This document shows positions 35,213 through 44,174 of a DNA stretch of 64,000 nucleotides, one piece after another. Numbering within the stretch: the stretch's first letter is position 1; each line of letters opens with the position of its first letter. The DNA comes from Pseudomonas thivervalensis (GTDB taxonomy: Bacteria > Pseudomonadota > Gammaproteobacteria > Pseudomonadales > Pseudomonadaceae), in the NCBI RefSeq assembly GCF_001269655.1, contig NZ_LHVE01000011.1, forward strand, positions 1-64,000, given 5' to 3'. Under the pieces are notes generated by a model. It saw nothing but the letters and a program-made list of their open reading frames with translations. It ran no database searches and had not been told where the DNA came from. The position numbers were made by a program, and so were the translations under genes.

Positions 35213-35549
35213 CACGTATTCACTCCGGAAAAAGTGCTTGTGAGCACACGTTTGTCTAGAGAAGTCCTCAATTCAATTAGGCACCGAACACATACGGCCG
35301 CCTACTGTCATATCTGACAGGTCTGAATACCGTTTATCGGATTTGACGGAACGACACGCGCACAGACACCTGCGCAATCGCCGGATGATTTGAACGAGAA
35401 GTTTATGGGAGCCGCAGTAAGCAATGGGTGGCGCGGGGCACTTGATGCTGATTCATGCTGCTTAGTCATGACGGACGTTTTTTCAACTGGAGTTGTCCGC
35501 CATGGTTGATCGTGAGAGCCAAACGGGTTGGAACCGTTTCAACCAGCCC
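35213..35549. other. Non-coding control region at the edge of the accessory block
   Basis: No convincing gene is visible in these 337 bases. It holds the leader of the 263-aa gene, the dyad at 35305-35320, and near 35490 an ATG after AACTGGAG that opens a frame (MVDRESQTGW) running antisense into aruH. That frame looks like a shadow or a gene remnant. Confidence 0.5.
35305..35320. promoter_or_regulatory. Perfect inverted repeat upstream of the unknown cassette
   Basis: CTGTCA, spacer TATC, TGACAG: a perfect 6-4-6 dyad 93 bases before the start of the 263-aa gene. Its size and symmetry fit a dimeric repressor or activator operator. No cognate regulator is identifiable. Confidence 0.5.
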
Positions 35550-36731
35550 TCAAGTACATCGAATCAGTTCTGCCGCATACAAGGCAATCCGCCGGCACGC
35601 CTCCGCCAACTTCACCTGATCGACCACCAACCCGATCCGAATATGCCCCGCCGCGCTTGGCCCAAACGCCTCGCCGGCCAGCACCGACACGCCATACCCG
35701 TCCAGCAGCCGCTCGGCAAAAGCCTGGGCATCGAGGCCGGTCTGGCGCACGTCGACCATCACGAACATGCCGCCATCGGGCCGCACCGGCTTGAGGCCTG
35801 GGCAGTCATCGAGCATGGCGCAGACCAAGTCCCGCCGCTGGCGATATTCCTCATGCATCTGCGCCACTTCCGGCAAATCTCGCTCCAGGGCCACCTGGGC
35901 TGCTCGTTGCACGAAATCCGGCAGGCCGAACAGCATGCACAAGGACAAGTTCGCCAGATGGCCGGTGAGAGGTTCAGGGCCAACCACCCAGCCGATGCGC
36001 CAACCGGTCATGGCGTGGGATTTGGACAGGCTGTTGATCGTCGCGGTGCGCTCGGCCATGCCCGGCAGGCTGGCCGGGCTGATGTGTTCGCCCTCATAGA
36101 CCAGGTCGCTGTAGACCTCGTCACTGATCAGCCACAGGTCATGTTCGATGCACAACCGCGCCAAGGCTTGCCAGGTGGACATCGGCAGGCTGGCGCCGGA
36201 CGGGTTGTTCGGGCTGTTGAGCAGCATCGCCCGGGTACGTGGGGTCACAAGACGGGCAACGTCCGCAGGCTCGACCCGAAAACCGTTCTCCGGGCGGACG
36301 GCCACCGGCACCACTTTCGCCCCGCAGGCGCCGAACACCGCTTCGTAGGTAACGTACATCGGTTCGGCGACGATGACCTCGTCGCCAGGGTCGAGCAGGC
36401 ATTGCGCGACCGCATACACCGCACACTGCGCGCCCGGCAGCACGACGACCTGTTCGGCCCCCACCGGCTGGCCGCAACGCAGGCGATGACGCCGGGCGAT
36501 GCTGGCCCGCAAGGTGTGCAGGCCACGGATATCCGAATAATGGGTGTCGCCGGCCCGCAGGCTGCCCACCGCGGCGTCGACAATGGCGCGCGGTGTATCG
36601 AAATCCGGGTCGCCCACCGACAGCAACAACACATCCATGCCCTGTTCGCGCATGGCCAGCGCCCGGTCGTGAATCTGCCAGGCGGCGGCGCCTTCGCCGG
36701 TGATGCGTTGGGTCAAGACTGAGAAGCGCAT
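35550..36731 (-). CDS. aruH: Arginine:pyruvate transaminase
   Basis: Predicted 393 aa, the same length as AruH of P. aeruginosa, and similar to it along the chain as remembered (LLSVGDPDFDTP, EPMYVTYEAVFGACGAKVVPV, NSPNNPSGASLP, MTGWRIGWVVG, GVSVLAGEAFGPSAAGHIR). The PLP lysine is Lys237 in NSLSKSHAMTG. AruH starts the arginine transaminase pathway, making 2-ketoarginine. In P. aeruginosa it is next to the decarboxylase AruI and the AruRS sensors; none is present here, so this copy is separated from its usual partners. Confidence 0.88.
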   Translation of the reverse strand: MRFSVLTQRITGEGAAAWQIHDRALAMREQGMDVLLLSVGDPDFDTPRAIVDAAVGSLRAGDTHYSDIRGLHTLRASIARRHRLRCGQPVGAEQVVVLPGAQCAVYAVAQCLLDPGDEVIVAEPMYVTYEAVFGACGAKVVPVAVRPENGFRVEPADVARLVTPRTRAMLLNSPNNPSGASLPMSTWQALARLCIEHDLWLISDEVYSDLVYEGEHISPASLPGMAERTATINSLSKSHAMTGWRIGWVVGPEPLTGHLANLSLCMLFGLPDFVQRAAQVALERDLPEVAQMHEEYRQRRDLVCAMLDDCPGLKPVRPDGGMFVMVDVRQTGLDAQAFAERLLDGYGVSVLAGEAFGPSAAGHIRIGLVVDQVKLAEACRRIALYAAELIRCT

Positions 36732-36772
36732 GTATCTCTCCTGATTGCGCGGTATCCAGCCTCAACCCTATC

Positions 36773-38398
36773 TCAAATCACAAACCGCGCCACCATCGCA
36801 TTCAACCCCACCGCCAGGCGCGACAGTTCGTGGGTCGCGTCGCTGGTCTGTTTCGCACCGCTGGCCGATTGAGTCGCCAGGTCGCGAATGTTCACCAGGT
36901 TGCGGTCCACCTCACGGGAAACCTGGGCCTGTTCTTCCGAGGCGCTGGCGATGACCAGGTTGCGTTCGTTGATCTGGTGGATCGACTGGGTGATCTGCTC
37001 CAGCGCTACGCCGGCGGCCCGGGCCATTTCCAAGGTACTTTGGGTACGCTGGTTGCTTTGCTGCATCGACTGCACGGCCTGACCGGTGCCGTTCTGGATG
37101 CCGGCGACCATTTTTTCGATTTCCTGGGTCGACTGCGCAGTGCGATGGGCCAAGGCCCGGACTTCGTCAGCCACCACCGCGAAACCGCGTCCGGCCTCCC
37201 CGGCGCGGGCGGCTTCGATGGCGGCGTTGAGGGCCAGCAGGTTGGTCTGTTCGGCGATGGCGCGAATCACGTCCAGCACCTTCCCGATGTCGCGGCCCTG
37301 GATCGCCAGGCCTTCGATCATCGAGGCGGTGGCTTGCACGTCGTGGGTCATGGTCTGGATCGCGTCGACCGTTTCCACCACGCGTGTGCGACCTTCCCGG
37401 GCGGCCTGGGTCGACTCGTTCGACGCTTCTGAGGTGGACACCGCGTTACGGGCGACCTCTTCGACAGCGGCGGTCATTTCGTTGACGGCCGTGGCCGCCT
37501 GTTCGATTTCATTGTGCTGCTGTTGCAGGCCGCGGGAGGACTCCTGGGTCACGGCGCTCAACTCTTCCGCTGCAGCGCCCAGTTGAGTGGCCGAACCGGC
37601 GATCTGCTCGATGGTCTGGCGCAGGCTGCCTTGCATGGCGGCCAAGGCCTGGAGCAAGCGGCCGGGCTCGTCCTTGCCGTCGTCCGCAATGACCTGGACC
37701 AGGTTGCCACTGGCGATGGTCCGCGCCGCCTCCAATGCGCGGTTGAGCGGCGCAACGATGCTGCGGGTCAGCAGCAATGCCAGCACGACGGTGGCCAGGG
37801 CGGCGGTGATCGAGACAATAATGATGCCGGTGATCGCGCTGTCGTAGTGCTCGCCGGCCAGTGCCGACGCTTCGCCGGCACTGGCCACGTTGATCGCGAT
37901 GAGCTTGTTGAGCTGCTCGCCCATCAGGTCGGTGCCTTCCTTGATCCGTGTATTGATGTGGGCGCGCAGCTCATCCGCCTTGTTCTGTCGCGACAGGTCG
38001 AGCATTTCCTTCTGGGCTTGCAGGTATTTTTCCAGGGTCGCGGAAAAGACCTTGTACAGTTCGGCCTCTTGCGGCGTGGTCGGCAACGCGGCGTAGCTGT
38101 TATTGGCCTTGTTCAGTTTTTCCGTCAATACGCCGATGCGGCTTTCGGCTTCGGTCAGGCTGGCCGTATCCCGGTTGACCAGGATACGGAACGAGAGGAT
38201 GCGCATGCGCAGCACGTTCTCCAACACATTGGCCAGGTAGCCGACGCTGGGCACCTGGGTCTGTTCCATGTCCAGCGAGGCTTGGCGAATGACGGACATG
38301 CGGTTGGCGGCGAACACGCCAAGGATAACGACGAGCAACGCGATGACGGCGAAGCCGAGAAAGGCTCTTGGCGCGATATTCAGGCTGCGTAGGGACAT
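36773..38398 (-). CDS. Methyl-accepting chemotaxis protein
   Basis: Predicted 541 aa from ATG 38398 (MSLRSLNIAPRAFLG). Two membrane helices (residues about 11-31 and 190-210) flank a helical periplasmic sensor domain of about 155 residues, probably a four-helix bundle. A HAMP domain (RSIVAPLNRALEAARTIASG) and a signalling domain with the strictly conserved hairpin tip EQTNLLALNAAIEAARAGE follow. Methylation-type Glu/Gln-rich segments are present. The ligand cannot be told from the sequence. Confidence 0.92.
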   Translation of the reverse strand: MSLRSLNIAPRAFLGFAVIALLVVILGVFAANRMSVIRQASLDMEQTQVPSVGYLANVLENVLRMRILSFRILVNRDTASLTEAESRIGVLTEKLNKANNSYAALPTTPQEAELYKVFSATLEKYLQAQKEMLDLSRQNKADELRAHINTRIKEGTDLMGEQLNKLIAINVASAGEASALAGEHYDSAITGIIIVSITAALATVVLALLLTRSIVAPLNRALEAARTIASGNLVQVIADDGKDEPGRLLQALAAMQGSLRQTIEQIAGSATQLGAAAEELSAVTQESSRGLQQQHNEIEQAATAVNEMTAAVEEVARNAVSTSEASNESTQAAREGRTRVVETVDAIQTMTHDVQATASMIEGLAIQGRDIGKVLDVIRAIAEQTNLLALNAAIEAARAGEAGRGFAVVADEVRALAHRTAQSTQEIEKMVAGIQNGTGQAVQSMQQSNQRTQSTLEMARAAGVALEQITQSIHQINERNLVIASASEEQAQVSREVDRNLVNIRDLATQSASGAKQTSDATHELSRLAVGLNAMVARFVI

Positions 38399-38538
38399 GG
38401 AGGGACCTCGAATGGTGGGTCGAGCATCCATGCCGGCAAGCGCACGGGTTGGAGTTATGGGTGTATGCGCTTAACCCGTTATCGGCTGGGCTTTAGGGTT
38501 GGCGCAGGCGAATGTAAAAAAATATTTCTGAAGGCTTT

Positions 38539-38668
38539 TGTGGCGAGGGAGCTTGCTCCCGCTGGGCTGCGCAGCAGCCCCACATTGGCGGTGGTCAACC
38601 AGACGAATAGTGGTGGATGGTTTTGGGGCCGCTTCGCGACCCAGCGGGAGCAAGCTCCCTCGCCACAG
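38539..38668. repeat. REP pair, type A, with long spacer
   Basis: Inverted type A arms at 38539 and 38637-38668. The spacer (GCTGCGCAGCAGCCCC to GGGGCCGCTTCGCG) pairs partly. It lies between the convergent glycerate kinase end and the chemoreceptor start, in a 342-base stretch without a gene. Confidence 0.9.
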
Positions 38669-38690
38669 GTTCACCATGCTCCTGGTCCAA

Positions 38691-38718
38691 AGATCCAAGA
38701 TCCAAGATCCAAGATCCA
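38691..38718. repeat. Heptamer tandem repeat (AGATCCA x4)
   Basis: Four perfect head-to-tail copies of AGATCCA, preceded by a partial copy, lie 22 bases after the end of the glycerate kinase gene. No protein-coding role is seen. The unit length of 7 suggests slipped-strand variation. Confidence 0.9.
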
Positions 38719-38740
38719 AGCAGGATTGTGCTCGTTGCCT

Positions 38741-39877
38741 TTACCGCGCCGCCACCCGCCAAAGCCGAGCGATGTCCCGGGCGCGCTCCCTCAGCAGGCG
38801 CGGGGCGTCGGTGCAGGCTTCTTGCAGGGTCATCGGCCCGTTGGCCAGGGCGAAGGCGGCATCGATGCCGTGTTCGTACAGCGCCTGATAGCCCTCCCCC
38901 AGCGTGCCGGCAATGACCACCACCGGTACACCGTGCTGGCGGGCGATGCGGGCCACGCCGAAGGGGGTCTTGCCGCGCAGGGTCTGGGCGTCGAAACGGC
39001 CTTCGCCGGTGATCACAAGGTCGGCGCCGCTGACCGCCTCGGCCAGCCCGGTCAATTGGGCGACAACGTCCACGCCGGTACGAAACTGCGCCCCCAGGAA
39101 CGCCTTGGCCGCAAACCCCAAGCCACCGGCGGCGCCGCTGCCCGGCTCGTCGCGCACATCCTGGGTCAACACCCGGGCGCACTGTTCGGCGAAATGCCCC
39201 AGGGCCCGGTCCAGTGCCTGCACTTGCTGGGCGGTGGCGCCCTTCTGCGGACCAAAGACCGCCGAAGCGCCGTGGGGCCCGCACAGGGGGTTGTCGACGT
39301 CGGCGGCGATCTCGAAATTGACCTGGGCCAGGCGTGGGTCGAGGTCGCTCAGGTCGATGCGCGCCAGGTTCGCCAAAGCCAGGCCGCCGGGTGGCAGGGA
39401 TTGGCCCTGGTCATCCAGCAAGGCCACGCCCAAGGCCTGCATCGCACCGGCACCGCCGTCGTTGGTGGCGCTGCCGCCAATTGCCAGGATCACCCGCTCG
39501 GCGCCTGCATCGAGGGCGGCGCGAATCAACTCGCCGGTGCCGTAGGTGCTGCTGGAACAGGCATCGCGTTGCCCTGGCGGCACCAGTTGCAAGCCACTGG
39601 CCTCGGCCATCTCGATGATCGCGGTGCGGCTTTCGACCAACCAGCCCCAGCGCGCCTCGACGGCAACACCCAGGGGGCCGCGGACCCGGGCATGACGCCA
39701 CTGGCCGTTGCAGGCTGCCAGCACCGACGCCACCGTTCCCTCCCCGCCGTCGGCCATCGGGCATTTGATCAACTGCGCATCCGGCCAGACCTCGGCCAGC
39801 CCCAGGGCGATGGCATCGGCGACGCCCTGGGCGCTGAGGCTGTCCTTGAACGAGTCGGGGGCGATGATTATTTTCAT
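38741..39877 (-). CDS. garK: Glycerate 2-kinase (GarK/GlxK type)
   Basis: Predicted 378 aa from ATG 39877 (MKIIIAPDSFKDSLSAQ), preceded by CGGAGAATAAT. The sequence has the family landmarks PMADGGEGTV, IGGSATNDGGAGAMQALG, EIAADVDNPLCGPHGAS and VITGEGRFDAQTLRGK. It phosphorylates D-glycerate to 2-phosphoglycerate, the last step of glucarate, galactarate and glyoxylate use. It is next to a CdaR-type regulator, which in E. coli controls the same gar/gud genes. Confidence 0.93.
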   Translation of the reverse strand: MKIIIAPDSFKDSLSAQGVADAIALGLAEVWPDAQLIKCPMADGGEGTVASVLAACNGQWRHARVRGPLGVAVEARWGWLVESRTAIIEMAEASGLQLVPPGQRDACSSSTYGTGELIRAALDAGAERVILAIGGSATNDGGAGAMQALGVALLDDQGQSLPPGGLALANLARIDLSDLDPRLAQVNFEIAADVDNPLCGPHGASAVFGPQKGATAQQVQALDRALGHFAEQCARVLTQDVRDEPGSGAAGGLGFAAKAFLGAQFRTGVDVVAQLTGLAEAVSGADLVITGEGRFDAQTLRGKTPFGVARIARQHGVPVVVIAGTLGEGYQALYEHGIDAAFALANGPMTLQEACTDAPRLLRERARDIARLWRVAAR

Positions 39878-40021
39878 ATTATTCTCCGGTTCCGATGCAC
39901 AGCATGCTGCCAGCTGACCGTAGCCGTGACCCCGGTCCGCCGCACAAAAGACACCGGGCATTATTGTTCAAATTCACAAAGATCGGTCGGGCAAGGGGAT
40001 TGTGGTCGACAGTGATGGCCT

Positions 40022-40181
40022 CATCGCGAGCAGGCTCGCTCCCACAGGGATTCGTGGTGGTCAAAATAATCAGGTACACCGCCAGCCCCCTGTGGGAGCG
40101 AGCTTGCTCGCGATGACGACGGCACATCCAATACCTTTGCAAGCTGATACACCGCTATCGCGAGCAAGCTCGCTACCACAG
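40022..40181. repeat. Three type B REP arms in a cluster
   Basis: Three type B arms occur at about 40022-40049, 40090-40120 and 40151-40181; the second is inverted relative to the first and third, giving an alternating pattern. The last ends 4 bases before the stop codon of the cdaR gene. Confidence 0.9.
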
Positions 40182-40184
40182 GTT

Positions 40185-41309
40185 CTACACCGGAGGGCTC
40201 TCGGTCTGCGGCAACAGCTGCACCCCCAGGTACAACGCCAGCATCCCATCCAGCCGCAACGGGTCCACGCCACTGAGTTCGGCGATGCGTTCCATGCGGT
40301 AGCGCAGGCTGTTGCGATGGATGCCCAGGGCGTCGGCGCAGGCCTGGCTCTGGCCGTCGTGTTCACACCAACTGCGCAAGGTGGCAAGCAGTTGGCCGTT
40401 GCTGTCCTTGGCGATGACTTTGCGCAACGGGGTCAGCAATTCGTCCAGGGCATCGTCGCTGCGATGGCGCCAGAGCAGCACCGGCAGGCGATAACGGGCC
40501 AGCGCCAGCAAGCGCGATTGCGGCAACACATCACGTCCGTAGGCCAGCAGGTCCGCCACCCGCCGATAGCAACGCCGCAGGCCCGCCAACCCTTCGGCCT
40601 GGCCGCCCACCGCGATCCGCAGGATGTTCCAGCCCAGCCCATCGAGCTTGGCCAGCAGCCGCTCGTTCTCCACCGAGGCGGTGACCGGCCGGCACCAGAG
40701 CAAGGAGGATTTGGACGAAGTCAGGCACCAACTGTCCGGGTAGCGCGACATCAGCCAGCTGCTCAAGGTCTCCACCGTCTGCCCGGGACCATGTTCCAGG
40801 CCCAGTTCGAACAGATACGGCACCCGCGACAACTGCGGCTTGAGGCCCATTTGCCGAGCTTCGTCCAGCAATCGCGGCGAATCCCCGGCGTCCCCCAGCA
40901 GCAACGCCAGCAAATCATCGCAGCGCTGGCGACGCCATTGCTGCTCGGCCTGCTGGTTGCGCTGACCGAGCAGCATTTCAGCGGTCATGCGTACCAGTTC
41001 AGCGTAGGTGCGCAATTGCGCCGGCTCGCCGGTGATGCCCAGGACGCCGATCAGCCGCTGGTCGAGCATCAGCGGCAGGTTGATGCCCGGCTGCACGCCC
41101 TTGAGGTGCACGGCGGTGTGTTCGTCGATTTCCACCACTCGCCCGTTGGCCAGGACCAGTTGCGCGCCTTCGTGACGGGTATTGATGCGCTCGCGTTCGC
41201 CGCTGCCGAGGATCAGGCCCTGGTTGTCCATGACATTGACGTTGTACGGCAGGATCGCCATCGCCCGGTCGACGATGTCCTGCGCCAGGTCGTGATCGAG
41301 TTCGAACAT
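40185..41309 (-). CDS. cdaR: CdaR-family sugar-diacid-type transcriptional regulator
   Basis: Predicted 374 aa, about the length of CdaR. The N-terminal diacid-recognition domain begins MFELDHDLAQDIVDRAMAIL and has VNVMDNQGLILGSGERERI; a GGDEF-like middle part follows; the C-terminal PucR-type helix-turn-helix is ACADALGIHRNSLRYRMERI. CdaR activates glucarate, galactarate and glycerate genes in response to sugar diacids. Here it lies between garK (same strand, downstream) and a divergent MFS transporter, so both are probable targets. Confidence 0.9.
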   Translation of the reverse strand: MFELDHDLAQDIVDRAMAILPYNVNVMDNQGLILGSGERERINTRHEGAQLVLANGRVVEIDEHTAVHLKGVQPGINLPLMLDQRLIGVLGITGEPAQLRTYAELVRMTAEMLLGQRNQQAEQQWRRQRCDDLLALLLGDAGDSPRLLDEARQMGLKPQLSRVPYLFELGLEHGPGQTVETLSSWLMSRYPDSWCLTSSKSSLLWCRPVTASVENERLLAKLDGLGWNILRIAVGGQAEGLAGLRRCYRRVADLLAYGRDVLPQSRLLALARYRLPVLLWRHRSDDALDELLTPLRKVIAKDSNGQLLATLRSWCEHDGQSQACADALGIHRNSLRYRMERIAELSGVDPLRLDGMLALYLGVQLLPQTESPPV

Positions 41310-41494
41310 GGGCGGGGTTCCTTGCAGGCGGCGTGGATTGTTGTTTTAGGCATGGGTTTGGTCAGGCGCACAGGGTCTGTATTCAAACCCTGTGCTCCGG
41401 CACAAAGACATGGGCCCTTGGGCTGGCCGAGACTCAAGGGGCGGTCAACGTTACCCCTTGGCTCGCAAAAAATCATAATAAAGAGAGACCCGCC

Positions 41495-42805
41495 ATGTCC
41501 CAGAGCGCAACAGCCCTCCTGGCTACCCCCGACGAAAAAAATAGCGTCTACAAGCGCATCACCCTGCGCTTGATCCCATTCATTTTCATTTGCTACCTGT
41601 TCAACTACCTCGACCGGGTCAACGTGGGCTTCGCCAAGTTGCAGATGCTCGACGCCCTGAAATTCAGCGAAACCGTGTACGGCCTCGGCGCCGGGATCTT
41701 CTTCATCGGCTACGTGTTGTGTGGCGTGCCGAGTAACCTGGCCCTGACCAAATTCGGCCCGCGTCGCTGGATCGCGCTGATGATGATCACCTGGGGCACC
41801 CTCTCGACCTGCCTGCTGTTCGTCACCACCCCCACCGAGTTCTATACCTTGCGCCTGTTCACCGGCGCCGCCGAAGCCGGGTTCTTTCCGGGCGTGGTGC
41901 TGTACCTTTCGCAATGGTTCCCGACGTTCCGCCGCGGCCGGATCATGGCCTTGTTCATGTCGGCCATTCCGGTGTCCGGCCTGCTGGGCAGCCCGTTTTC
42001 CGGATGGATCCTCAACCACTTCGCCGCGGGCCAGGGCGGCCTGGCGGGTTGGCAGTGGATGTTCCTGCTGCAAGGCGTCCCGACGGTGATCCTTGGGGCG
42101 CTGGCCTTCTTCCTGCTCAGCGACACCTTCGCCAACGCCAAATGGCTGACCGACCAGGAACGCGCCGTGCTCAGCGCCGACCACGCCGACGACTTGGCCA
42201 ACAAGCCAAAGACCGCCACCGACTCGCTGCTGGCGGTGTTCAAGAACCCGGCGATCTGGGCCTTCGGCCTGGTGTACTTCTGCATCCAGAGCGGCGTCTA
42301 CGCGATCAACTTCTGGCTGCCGTCGATCATCAAGAGCCTGGGCTTCAGCGATAACCTGGTGATCGGCTGGCTGAGTGCAATCCCTTACCTGCTGGCCGCG
42401 GTGTTCATGTTGCTGGTGGGCCGTTCGGCGGACCTGCACAAGGAACGTCGCTGGCATTTGGTGGTGCCGATGCTGATGGGCGCCGTCGGACTGCTGATCG
42501 CGGTCAACTTCGCTACCACCCCGGCCATCGCCATCATCGGCCTGTCCATCGCCACCATGGGCGCCCTCACCGGCCTGCCGATGTTCTGGCCAGTGCCCAC
42601 TGCCCTGCTCAGCGCCGGCGCGGCGGCTGGCGGGTTGGCGTTGATCAACTCCATGGGCCAAATGGCCGGTTTCCTCAGCCCGTACCTGGTGGGCTGGGTC
42701 AAGGACGCCACCGGCTCGACCGACGCGGCGTTGTACGTGCTGGCGGGCGTGATTGTCTGCGGCAGCCTGCTGGCGTTGCGCATGACCCGCACCCTGCGGG
42801 CCTGA
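41495..42805 (+). CDS. MFS transporter, anion:cation symporter (GudP-like) family
   Basis: Predicted 436 aa with 12 transmembrane helices, from ATG 41495 (MSQSATALLATPDEKNS). ACS-family marks include the N-terminal YLFNYLDRVNVGFAK, GVPSNLALTKFGPRRWI, RLFTGAAEAGFFPGVVLYL and NFWLPSIIKSLG. The family imports organic acids such as glucarate, galactarate, phthalate or nicotinate. Divergent to cdaR and near garK, it is probably an aldarate or glycerate importer; this is an inference. An A-rich stretch (AAAAAATCATAATAAAG) lies before the start but does not match the Hfq/Crc pattern exactly. Confidence 0.88.
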   Translation: MSQSATALLATPDEKNSVYKRITLRLIPFIFICYLFNYLDRVNVGFAKLQMLDALKFSETVYGLGAGIFFIGYVLCGVPSNLALTKFGPRRWIALMMITWGTLSTCLLFVTTPTEFYTLRLFTGAAEAGFFPGVVLYLSQWFPTFRRGRIMALFMSAIPVSGLLGSPFSGWILNHFAAGQGGLAGWQWMFLLQGVPTVILGALAFFLLSDTFANAKWLTDQERAVLSADHADDLANKPKTATDSLLAVFKNPAIWAFGLVYFCIQSGVYAINFWLPSIIKSLGFSDNLVIGWLSAIPYLLAAVFMLLVGRSADLHKERRWHLVVPMLMGAVGLLIAVNFATTPAIAIIGLSIATMGALTGLPMFWPVPTALLSAGAAAGGLALINSMGQMAGFLSPYLVGWVKDATGSTDAALYVLAGVIVCGSLLALRMTRTLRA

Positions 42806-42821
42806 CACCCCTGTGCCCCTT

Positions 42822-42911
42822 TGTGGGAGCGAGCCTGCTCGCGATGGCGGTGTATCAGTCGATATAAATGTTGGCTGACCTGACGCTATCGCGAGCAGGC
42901 TCGCTCCCACA
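42822..42911. repeat. REP pair, type B
   Basis: Inverted arms TGTGGGAGCGAGCCTGC and GCAGGCTCGCTCCCACA. It lies between the MFS gene and the aldo/keto reductase gene. Confidence 0.9.
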
Positions 42912-43003
42912 ATGGATTTTGGTGGGGTTGAGAAAACGGTTGGATCCACGCGGCGGTTCTGGTATTTGATTGAGCCTTTCCCCATGGATAAAAGGATCTT
43001 GTC

Positions 43004-44017
43004 ATGAGCTACCGCACGCTAGGCCATTCCGGGTTGCAAGTCTCGACGTTGACCCTGGGCACGATGATGTTCGGCGAACAGACCAGCACCGAGGATTCGC
43101 TGCGGATCATCGACAAGGCCTGGGACCAGGGCATCAATTTCATCGACACCGCGGACGTGTACACCAACGGTCGTTCCGAAGAGATCGTTGGCGAGGCAAT
43201 CGCCCGTCACCGCCAGGAATGGGTGTTGGCGACCAAGGTCGGTTTCGGCCCGCCGGACGGTATGCCCAACCGCAGCGGGCTGAGCCGCAAGCACCTGTTC
43301 AATGGCATCGAAGCCAGCCTGACGCGCCTGGGCACCGATTACCTGGACATCTATTACCTGCACCGCGAAGACCACAACACCCCGCTGCACGTTACCGTGT
43401 CGGCCATCGGCGACTTGATTCGCCAGGGCAAGATCCGCTACTGGGGCCTGTCGAACTACCGTGGCTGGCGCATCGCCGAAGTGATCCGGATCGCTGACAG
43501 CCTGGGCATCGACCGGCCGGTGATCAGCCAACCGCTGTACAACATCGTCAACCGCCAGGCGGAAACCGAGCAGATCACCGCGGCGCAGAATTACGGCCTC
43601 GGCGTGGTGCCGTTCAGCCCCCTGGCCCGTGGCGTGCTCAGCGGCAAGTACGCGCCGGACGTGGCACCGGACGTCAATAGCCGTGCCGGTCGCCAGGACA
43701 AACGCATCCTGGAAACCGAATGGCGGGTCGAGTCCCTGCGCATTGCCCAGCAGATCCTGCAATACACCCAGGGCCGCGGCGTGGGCATCGTCGAGTTCGC
43801 CATCGCCTGGGTGCTGAACAACAGCGCCGTGACCTCGGCCATCGTCGGACCGCGCACCGAGGAACAGTGGAATTCGTACATCAAGGCGCAGGCGGTGAAG
43901 ATCAGCGCGGAGGATGAAGCCTTCATCGATTCGCTGGTGACGCCGGGGCATGCGTCGACACCGGGGTTCAACGATGTGAGTCATTTCGTGCCTGGCCGAG
44001 TGGCGCGCACGTCTTAA
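43004..44017 (+). CDS. Aldo/keto reductase
   Basis: Predicted 337 aa TIM-barrel NADPH oxidoreductase of the AKR superfamily (YghZ/PLR-type shape). The tetrad residues are Asp48 (FIDTADVYTNG), Tyr53, Lys78 (VLATKVG) and His120 (DIYYLHRED). The coenzyme end shows VVPFSPLARGVLSGKY and SAIVGPRTEEQW. The physiological substrate is not evident. The ATG at 43004 lies after AAAAGGATCT. It stands alone between REP pairs. Confidence 0.9.
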   Translation: MSYRTLGHSGLQVSTLTLGTMMFGEQTSTEDSLRIIDKAWDQGINFIDTADVYTNGRSEEIVGEAIARHRQEWVLATKVGFGPPDGMPNRSGLSRKHLFNGIEASLTRLGTDYLDIYYLHREDHNTPLHVTVSAIGDLIRQGKIRYWGLSNYRGWRIAEVIRIADSLGIDRPVISQPLYNIVNRQAETEQITAAQNYGLGVVPFSPLARGVLSGKYAPDVAPDVNSRAGRQDKRILETEWRVESLRIAQQILQYTQGRGVGIVEFAIAWVLNNSAVTSAIVGPRTEEQWNSYIKAQAVKISAEDEAFIDSLVTPGHASTPGFNDVSHFVPGRVARTS

Positions 44018-44031
44018 CACCCATAAACATC

Positions 44032-44125
44032 GTGGCGAGGGAGCTTGCTCCCACTGGGTCGCGCAGCGGCCCCCGGAAAAAGCGGCCGCTGCGCAGCCGA
44101 GCGGGATCAAACTCCCTCGCCACAG
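44032..44125. repeat. REP pair, type A
   Basis: Left arm GTGGCGAGGGAGCTTGC; right arm with a few substitutions (GCGGGATCAAACTCCCTCG). The spacer has GCGCAGCGGC and GCCGCTGCGC, which pair perfectly. Confidence 0.88.
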
Positions 44126-44174
44126 GTAATACTTCCCACGCCTGCGTTGCAGCCCCAATCAATAAGAGGCCTCA

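Noticed and set aside
35493..36722. Plus-strand frame of 409 codons covering aruH
   Set aside because: It is antisense to the transaminase, with His/Arg/Gln-rich low-information sequence; only its first codons after AACTGGAG look gene-like and may be a remnant.
40022..40181. Regularly spaced repeats that might be a CRISPR array
   Set aside because: The units are REP palindromes in alternating orientation, with uneven spacers and no cas genes.
41467..41485. Possible Hfq/Crc motif in the MFS transporter leader
   Set aside because: AAAAAATCATAATAAAG is A-rich but contains no exact AANAANAA run.
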